A DNA stretch of 41,425 nt from the NCBI GenBank assembly GCA_026693085.1, contig JAPLNB010000130.1:1-41425 (forward strand), written 5' to 3'. Of the stretch, positions 15,619 to 24,900 are shown piece by piece; the stretch's first letter is position 1, and every line of letters starts with the position of its first letter. Position numbers and translations under genes: made by a program. The notes under the pieces are model-generated. The model saw nothing but the letters and a program-made list of their open reading frames with translations. It did no database searches and was not told the origin of the DNA. This DNA comes from Planctomycetota bacterium (lineage in GTDB: Bacteria; Planctomycetota; Phycisphaerae; Tepidisphaerales; Tepidisphaeraceae).

Positions 15619-15984
15619 ACCACGAGTACTTGAGTTGGCGTAAGGCGAGGTGGTGGGGCGTAAGACGGGGGAGGGGATCGGCGCGAAATGGGCTTTTCCT
15701 TTTGCAGTTGTGTCCGCTTGCCGTTAGGATTCGGGGCTGTGTGCGGTTGGGCTCCTGGTTGGATGGTGTGGCCCAAGGTTTTTGCATCATGAGAGCAGAC
15801 CCCGATGACGGGCTCGGTGCATTTTTCCGGCAACGATTGATGGGGCAGCGGCGTCTGTAACGGGGTGTCCCTGCATCCCGGGATAGATGCTACCAACAGG
15901 GCTCAGAAACGAGTGGTTTTCGCGCGGCAGAAGCGTTTGCAGACATAGCGCATCGAATTAGTGCCGGCAATTTGAGGAGGTCTT
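15619..15984. other. 366-base intergenic region upstream of the giant protein
   Basis: No gene is visible. It separates the divergent enolase-superfamily gene and the giant secreted protein, so it should hold promoters for both. The possible promoter at 15702-15730 points toward the giant gene. A good ribosome site, GAGGAGGT, lies just before ATG 15985. Confidence 0.6.
15702..15730 (+). promoter_or_regulatory. possible sigma-70-type promoter for the giant protein
   Basis: TTGCAG (15702-15707) and TAGGAT (15725-15730) are separated by 17 bases, close to the sigma-70 consensus spacing. The start codon is about 255 bases further on, a long leader. It could be a chance match. Confidence 0.3.
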
Positions 15985-18900
15985 ATGGCGGCGTTTTGGC
16001 GCGACTTGGGCAGGATTATCAGCAAGATCAGCAACAATGGCCGAGCAGAACGTGTGCCGCCGCTCTATGAGCGGTTGAAAAAGCGAGGCCGCAGCGGCGC
16101 GCAGGCGGCGCGTACGGTGCGGAATCTGATCGAGGCGTTGGAAGACCGTAGGATGCTGTCGGTGATACCTGGGCCGATTGTGAACAGTCGGTTTGATCTG
16201 GTTGGGCCATCGGGGCCGCCGGCGCCGTACGACAGCAACAGCACGCCGTCGATCGCGTATGATCCGGCGGACCCGAACAAGATGGTTGCGGTGTGGGTGT
16301 CGGACGAGCCGTATTGGATCCAACCTGATCAGCACGTCTACATCGAGGGCGCGTATTCGACGAATGCGGGGCGGACCTGGGCCAGACTTGGTGTTCCGGG
16401 CAACACGTTTGATCCGACGGTTGATGGGCCGCCGCCTAAGATCTATGACCAGGCGACGGAGCCGAGCATCGCCATCGACAGGGACCACAACGTCTACCTC
16501 ACGTATCGCGAGCACAACGTCGAGGATAGCGCCGGTCGAATTGTGTTGCAGAAGTACTCGTTTGCCGGGGGGAACCCGGTTCTGCAGACCAAGCCCTTTA
16601 ACGACGCCTCGCGGACGCAGGGAGCGTACGCTGAGCTTTATTCCTGGTACAATGTCGTCAGCGCCCCGTATACGGCGGCTTATTGGCCGACCGTGGCGGT
16701 TGACGCGAATGTTCCGAGCTACATTGACCCGGCGGATCCGACCCAGACGCTGGTCGATGAGCATGTGGGCAACGTGTACGTGGCGTGGTCGACGTTCGAC
16801 CTGCCGCCAAGCTATCCTCTGATCCCCAACGATTGGAACGCGTACGCGATCAAGTTCACGACCTCCAGCGACGGTGCGGCGACTTTCGGGCCGAGGCAGT
16901 TCATCAACGAAAACGGCGCGGGCAACTCTTACAACGCGTCCAGAGCCGCGATCGGGATGCCCGACCAGAATGCCCGGCCGCAGATCATTGTCAGCCAGGG
17001 CACGCTCGACGGGCGGGTTGCGCCTGGGCGAGTGACGGTGGTCTGGGACAACTGGTATCCGGGGCTCCCTAACAACCTCGACCGCCTGGTGGCGGACGGG
17101 TTTAATGGCGTCAATACCTCCAGCTACTACCACCCAGGCGGCGGGATCAAGGACGCCATTGATGGAGCCTACGTGGGCACCGATATCAAGCCGTCTCCGA
17201 CGGGTCAACAGCCCCAGACCGTGATACTGGGGAATTTTGACGGTCTGCCGGGCATCGACATCTTCACCGTCAATCGGGGGTCGAACGACGTCACCGTGTT
17301 GTCCAATGATGGCAATAACACCTTCCCTGACGGAGTAGACCCGACGAAACTGCTGCCACCCACAACCGTTGGCCCGACGCCGACCTGGGCGGTTTCCGGG
17401 AACTTTGACACCGCTGCGGGCGGGAACGAAATCGCGGTGCTGTGCAGTGGCAACAAAGAGGTACAGATCCTGGAGAGCACCGGCACCGGTAGCTTCAACA
17501 TCGTCGGTGGAATTGCCGGGAACCATTCCAGAACCGGGACCAACCCCGTGTATGCCATCGCGGGCAATTTCGATAATGCGATCGATCCGAACTCGTATGT
17601 CGACCTGATTGTGGTCAGCCAAGGCAATCCGACCGGCGATATTGGCGAAGTGAGATTCCTGCCGGGCAAGGGCGATGGGACCTTTGGCGCCGCCTTCAAT
17701 GTGCCGCTGTCGGGCGGCCAGAATCCGACGTCCGTGGCAAGCGGGTACTTCGACAACGATGCCTTCCTTGATCTGGCCATCACCCTGCAGCGAGGCGCGG
17801 GATATTATGTCGATGTGCTGCTTGGCGACGGCACGGGCAGCTTCACGCTCATCGAGTCATATGCCGTCGGAAACAACCCCGTCCAAGTCCGGTCGGCGTC
17901 GATGAACCCGGCGACGGATGCGTTTGCGGATCTGGTCGTGCTCAACAACGGCAGTAGCAATGTCAGCGTGCTGCTCGGCAACGGGGATGGCACGTTCCAG
18001 GATGCCAGAACATTTGGCTTGGTCGGCACGCAGCCGCGGAACATGCTGTTGCTGGACATCGACGGCGACCAGGCTCCCGACGCCGTTGTGACCAAGGACG
18101 ACGGCACCGTCAGTATGTTGTTCAATGGCGGCGGGGGCCAGTTATTTGATTCGCTGCGGATTGGCGCCGGGACAAATCCCGTGGGCGTGGCGTCGTTAGG
18201 CGATCTGAATACCGACGGCATGCCCGAACTGGTCGTGGCCAACAGCGGCAGCAACAACGTGTACGTAATGACCAGTTCGACCAGCAGCACTGGCGTCATT
18301 CCCCGGACCACACCGTTTGAATTCAAAGTCGATGTTTCCGACCCCTATTTCAGGCTCGGCGACCTGGATGTGGATCTGTCCATGCTGGTGCCGGACCTGA
18401 ACGACATCAGAGTGCGCCTGATTGCTCCGAACGGCACCGCGGTCACGTTGTTCGAGAACCAGGTCGACGCGCTCGGGCAGCAGCGAGGGATTCCGCCTCT
18501 GGGTCTGACGGGCGCCGAGTTGGGCTATCATCGCGGTGTCATGCCGACCGTCTTCGACAGCGAAGCGAACATCGGAATCAAGTCGCTGGGCGCGGCGGCT
18601 CCATGGGTCGGGCACTACTATCCCGAATCCGGGAAATTCAGCTTGCGCGGTGCGTTCTACAACGGGGCGAATGCCTACACCGCGGCGCAAATGACAGGCA
18701 TCTGGACGCTGGAGGTGACGGACTACCAGAAGGAAGATCTGACTCCGCCGCAGACACGCGAGGTGGTATCGGCTGCTCTTCACTTCCAGGGGCGGACGGT
18801 GTGGATGGGGAACCGTGTTGTGGCGACGACGGGCGTCCGCGGCGGAACGAACAGCACGACGCCACATGCCAATGACCCGTATCCGAACGCCGGCGCCGCC

Positions 18901-21900
18901 ATGAACCCGAGTCCGGGCCGCGGCATTGGGCCCAGCTTTTCGTTGGCGTCGGACAATACCCTCGGGGCGTTCAGCCCCTATCAGGGGAGATTGTACCTGG
19001 CGTATACGGGCCACGGTGGAGGTCCGGCGGATAATACGGACATCGAGCTGGTGTATACCGATGACGCATTCCAGACCGGGACGCTGGACTACGGGCCAGT
19101 GCTGAACACCAAGACGTTTCGCTTTGGCGTTAACGATGATCTCGGATCGGCCGATGGCTTCTCGGAAAGCAACCGCGCGCAGTTCCAGCCGACGGTGGCG
19201 GTGGACCAGTCGAGTGGCACCCTTGTCCTGGCGTTCTATGATGCGCGCCATGACGGGTCTCGCACCCGCGTCTCCACCTACATCGCCACGAGCATCACCG
19301 GCGGCGACTCCGCCACCTTCCTCGAGCCAGCGTTTGGGCCGCAGGTGTTTGCCAACGCGCCGTGGATGGCCAAGGATGCAATCACGCTGGAGGACAAAAT
19401 CCTGGGTCCGGTTCCGGACAATCAGGGCGCGCTGAACGGCGAGACGGACCCGTTGTTTGGGTTTGGCGAGCATCAAGGCATGATCGCGGTGAACGGGCAT
19501 GTCATCCCCGTGTGGGCGGGGAACCGCAACGGCGCTCGGCTGGGGATTCTCGCGGCTGATTTGTCGATCGCATCCGGGCCGCGGGTCGTCAGCAGCACGA
19601 TGGGGCCTGTGAGCCTGCCTGGGGATACGGTGAATCCGGCGTTGCCGGGCGGCTCGCCGCAGGTATCGGCTTTCGAGGTGGTATTTGACCGGCCGATCGA
19701 TCCGACGACGTTTACGCCGTCGGACATCACGGTGATATACCGTGATACGCAGACGCCTGGGAACCAGCCTGGACTCAACATCGCGGTGAAGTCTGTGGTG
19801 GCGCAGCCGATGACGTTCACCGGGGCGGCCGGTTTCCCGCCGAACACGAATCCGAATCTTGGCGCGACCACGTTCCTGGTGACATTTGTGACGCCACAGA
19901 CGGCGACCGGGACTTATAGCTATTTCATCAACCCGAATGTGAACGACCGGATCCGTCAGGCGGTGCCGACGGTGGGCGGGCCACGGTGGTATTCCGTGAG
20001 TGGCGTCAAAGGCAGTATACGCATTCCGTCGGTAGGGACCGGCGGAGAGACCATTCCGCTGAAGTTGGCCAACAACTTGGCGACATCGACGATCACGGTG
20101 GCTGGGGCGGGCGCGGCGGAGATGATCACGGACCTGAACGTGCAGGTGTGGTTGGCGCATCCGGCGCTGGGAGATTTGATCCTGACGCTGATCTCGCCGA
20201 GCGGGAAGCAGGTGGTGTTGACCAGCCTGAATGGCGGGATGGGCGACGACTACGACCGAACGATTTTCGATGACCAGGCGACGATTCTGATCTCAGACCC
20301 GGCGGCGCAGGCGCCCTTCAGCGGCTCGTTCAAGCCGCAGGATCCCCTCGGGCTGGCGCAGGTGATCGGCAGGGACCCGGGCACCGGTGCGATCCAGCCG
20401 CTGAATGGCAACTGGCAACTGAAGATCGAGGATACGAGAAAGGGGAATACCGGCGTGCTGTATCGGTGGACGATGCAGGTGCAGACGGCGGCGGTTTACC
20501 CGGCGCGGCCGGCGCAGTTGAACAAGGCGATACCGGCGGTCGGGACGGGGGGATCGGGGACGGCGAATGACATAACAACGTCCACGATCACGATCGCGGG
20601 TGTGGCGAACAACAATCTGATCGAAGAGGTGAACGTCAATGTGACGCTGACGCATCCGAACGACGGCGACCTGATCCTGACGCTCATCGCCCCCGATGGG
20701 AAGACCCGGATACCGTTGGCGACCCGCCGAGGCGCGGGCGCCGCGGACTATACGAACACGACCTTCGATGATTCGGCGGCGGTGGCGATTGGGGATCCGG
20801 CGGCGGTGGCGCCGTTCACGGGGTCGTTCAAGCCGGATTCGGCGTTGTGGGCGCTGTCGGCGTTGAATGGCATGCATGTGAACGGAACATGGACGCTGGA
20901 GATCAACGACATGGCGGCGGGGAATGTGGGGACGCTGCTGTCGTGGTCGATGGAGATTCGGACGGGGATAGGGAACGTTGCGGACCAGAACGCGAATGCG
21001 ATTGAGGAAGAGCCGGCGGTGGCCGGGGTCTCGCTCGGCGACGTGTGGGCGGCGCCGGCGCCGACGCAACCGACGGCGTATACCACGACGAACGGCAGCT
21101 ACTTCGTGCCGCCGTACAGTCAGGACACCCTTCCGCTGATCGTGCCTGGGCCGCACATCATTGATACGCACGTATCGGCGCTGTATGTGGCGCCGGAGAA
21201 GCAGAGAGGTCTGGCGATTCCGGCGGTGGGGACTGGCGGGACGGGGGATCTGACGAAGGACCGGATGATATCGCAGTTCACGGTGAGCGCGAATCCGAAC
21301 ACGCGGATCAACGATCTGAACGTGTATCTGTCGCTGAGTCACTCGCAGGTTTCGGACCTGAAGATCACGCTGATCGGGCCGGACGGGACGCAGGTGGTGC
21401 TTGCCGATCACCTGGGCGGGGCGGGGCAGAACTACATGCAGACGGCGTTTGATGACGGGGCGGCGGCGTCGATCACGACGGGCGCTGCGCCGTTCACGGG
21501 CTGGTTCAAGCCGCAGCAGGCGCTCAGCGGATTTAGTGGCACGTTGCTGAATGGGCAGTGGACGCTGCAAGTGGAAGACACCGTTGGCGGGGACAGCGGC
21601 GTGCTCATTGGCTGGATGCTCGATGCCCAGACGACGAACACGACGACGGGCGAGAACCTGATTCTGGACAACACGATCAACTCGATGGACGTGACCTTCG
21701 ACCGGGACATGAGTGCTGCGACGTTCACGCCGCTGGCGGTGTTGCGGATGATGGGCCCGCTGGGACAGCTCAAAGGACCGTTTACGGTGACGGCGAACCC
21801 GCTGGGTACGGACCCGGACCCGAATTATCCGAGGACCTACCGGATCGGGTTCCCGGTTCAGGAGTTGAGCGGGACCTATGCGGTTACGCTGGCATCGACG

Positions 21901-24900
21901 ATTGCGTCGAAGCCAACTGCGCAGGCACCGGCGGGTGAGCAGCTTGACACGAATTTGAACGCGGGCGTGGCCATGCTTCGCGGCGAAGTGCCGATGGTCA
22001 CGGCGGACCCGGTGAGGACGCCGGTTGTGTTCCCATCGGCGAATGTGCCGCTGGAGATCGGGAGTCTGACGACGCCTGGGACGGTGGTAGAGTCACAGAT
22101 TGTGATCCCCAGCGACCAGGGGTTCCCGATTCAGTACGCGCAGGTGCAACTCGATATTACGTATGCGAACGATCCGGACTTGGAGGCGGTGCTGATTGCT
22201 CCCGACGGGGCAATAATCAGCCTGTTCTGGGGCGTTGGGACGGGGATCAACACTGCGGATTTCGATCAGACGAGCTTTGTGGATGAGTTGAACGTGACGC
22301 CGATCGCGAATGGCGCGGCGCCGTTCCGCGGGACATTCAGCCCGCGGCCGAATCCGCTGCTGCCGCAACCGCTGACGCTGAACTACTTGTACAGCCCGAG
22401 CGACCCGACGAAGCGGAAGAACTCGGCGGGGATCTGGCGGTTGCAGGTCAAGAGCAACGCGGCGGGGATGACGGGGATGTTGAACAGCTGGTCGCTGACG
22501 TTCGATAAGCCCCTGCCTTCAACGGGGCTTGGCGAACACGTTTCGGACCAGGCAAGTGTGAGCGCCCGGATCTTCACTCAGGACCCGACGAACCCGCTGT
22601 CGCACAACGTGTGGACATCGGTGGGGCCGGCCTCCAACAACGACGGGCAGAACTCCGGGCGGATCAGCGGACTGGCGATTGACCCGTCGGACCCCTCGGG
22701 GAACACGGTGTATGTCGGCGGAGCGAGCGGCGGCATCTGGAAGACCACAAACTTCATGACGAGCAACGTGCTTGGCCCGACATGGGTGCCGCTGACGGAC
22801 TTTGGTCCGGTGTTCTCGATGAACATCGGGAGCATCGCGATCTTCGGGCGGAACAACGACCCGAACCAGTCGGTGCTGTTTGCGGGCACGGGCGAAGGCG
22901 ACACGGGCACGACGGGCGTAGGTTTCCTGCGGAGCATGGACGCGGGCGTGAGTTGGGAACTCCTGGACTCGACGGTCAATTTCGATGCCAGTGGGAAGCT
23001 GATGCCGATCGATTCGCCGTTGCGCGACCACCTGTTTGTCGGGACGACGATCTGGAAGGTGGCTGTTGATCCGCGGTTCACACCGGCGGGCGACATGATC
23101 ATCTACGCGGCGGTGCGGGACCCGGTGGCGCCTGCGGCGGGCGCGACGACGCGCGGCGGCATCTGGCGCAGCCTGGACTCCGGGCGAACCTGGCAGCAGA
23201 TGCGAGCCGGGGCGAACGCCTGCGATGTGCTGCTGGATCAGAACTCGGGTTACTTTGATCAATACGGCAAGCCGACGGGGAATCTGCAGGTTGTCTACGC
23301 CGCGTTCGAAGGCGATGGAATCTACAAGAGCCCCAACCGCGGTCAGGTGTGGAACCTGATGGACGGGAACGTGGGCGATCCGTTGCTGATCGACCGGTAT
23401 GCGTATCCGGGCTACCCGCCGATCGCGGTGAACCACCCGGCGTATTTCAATCCGGACTATGTCGGGTTCAACGGGCTGGAAGCGCCGAACGGCGCGAACA
23501 TCGAGCGCATCGTGATGGCCAAGCCGGCGATCACGAACGATCCGGTGAAGGACCTGTTGTACCAGGGCTGGCTGTATGCGGCGGCGGTGAGCAATGTGAC
23601 GTACACCCCCCTGAACGCGATTGTGCATTTTGCGAATGTGTACATTACGAAGGACTACGGTGAGAACTGGACGCGGATCCGGCTGCCGATCGGTTCGAAT
23701 GACACGAGGAACGCGGACTACAACTTCGGCGGCAACGTGACGCTGAGTGGGTATGTCCTGAGCAACTATAACCTGAGCATTGCGGTGGATCCCAATGACG
23801 CCAACGTTGTGTACGTGGGCGGCGTGGGTCCCGGGTTTGTGCGAGTGAATATTACGAACCTGTCGGATGCGCACTCGCTGTTCCGAAACACTGACCGGAC
23901 CGACGGCGGCACGACAGGGGACGGTCAGCCTGACCCGCTGGTGCAGAATCCATCTCCCCCGGGGGCCAATCCGGCGTATAGCGCGCTGTCCAACCCGATC
24001 ACGTACCTGCGGCCGGTGGTGGAGCCTTCAACCGGGGCGCGAGTGATGGGCGGGTTCATCAGCCTGATTTCCAACCCATTCAGGCCGTTCGAGTCGAACA
24101 GCACGGTTCTGGTTGGCGACACGTATCAGTTTGCCAACAGTGGCGCCGGTGCTCGGAACACAATCTTTGGCGCCGGACTAAGTGCGGAGACATATTACCA
24201 GCACCGGGTGATCACGATGATTGACCCGCTGACCGGGCGTAGCCGGCTGTTCTTCGGCGACGATACCGGGATCAAGACCGGCGTTGACTATGGCGACGGC
24301 ACGGTGACGCTCGGCATTGGCACCGCTGCGACTGCCACCGGCGACCGCAACGGCAACCTCGGGATCACGCAGTTCTTCTACGGAGCCGCCCAGCCCAGCA
24401 ACCTTGCGGCGCAGGCGGCGCTGTCGATGTTCTATGGCAACACGTACCACAACGGGTATGTGACGGCGACGCCTGACATGCTCACCACCGGTGATATCAA
24501 CTGGACCAATGACAGCAGCGTCGCGATCGCCAGCGACGGCAGCGGCGGAGGTGTTGCGACCGACCAGCAGGGCAGCGGCACGGTATACACGTTCCGGTGG
24601 CCGGAAGGTGTCTATCCGCCGAGCGGCTTTGCTCCGCCCAACAACCCCAGTGACTTTTTCACGGTCCGGCCGAACGGAACCCACGACTACATTGGGCGCA
24701 CGTCGGGCTTGTTGCAGACCACGACGGGAAACCCATTGACGTACGACCCGCAGTGGCCGAGCACATATACGCCGCTGACCACGGGATCCAACTTCGCGGT
24801 CAACCCCGTCAGCAAGGATCAGATCCTTGTTTCGTCCGTGGCCGGCCGTATCTTCGGCACGGAAAACCAGGGCAAGAAGTGGGTGGCGATCGGCGATCCG

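Noticed and set aside
15958-17622. 554-codon minus-strand open frame opposite the giant protein
   Set aside because: Its Arg/Val/Ile/Pro-rich composition is typical of antisense frames in GC-rich genes. It has no recognisable motif and overlaps the start of a well-supported gene.
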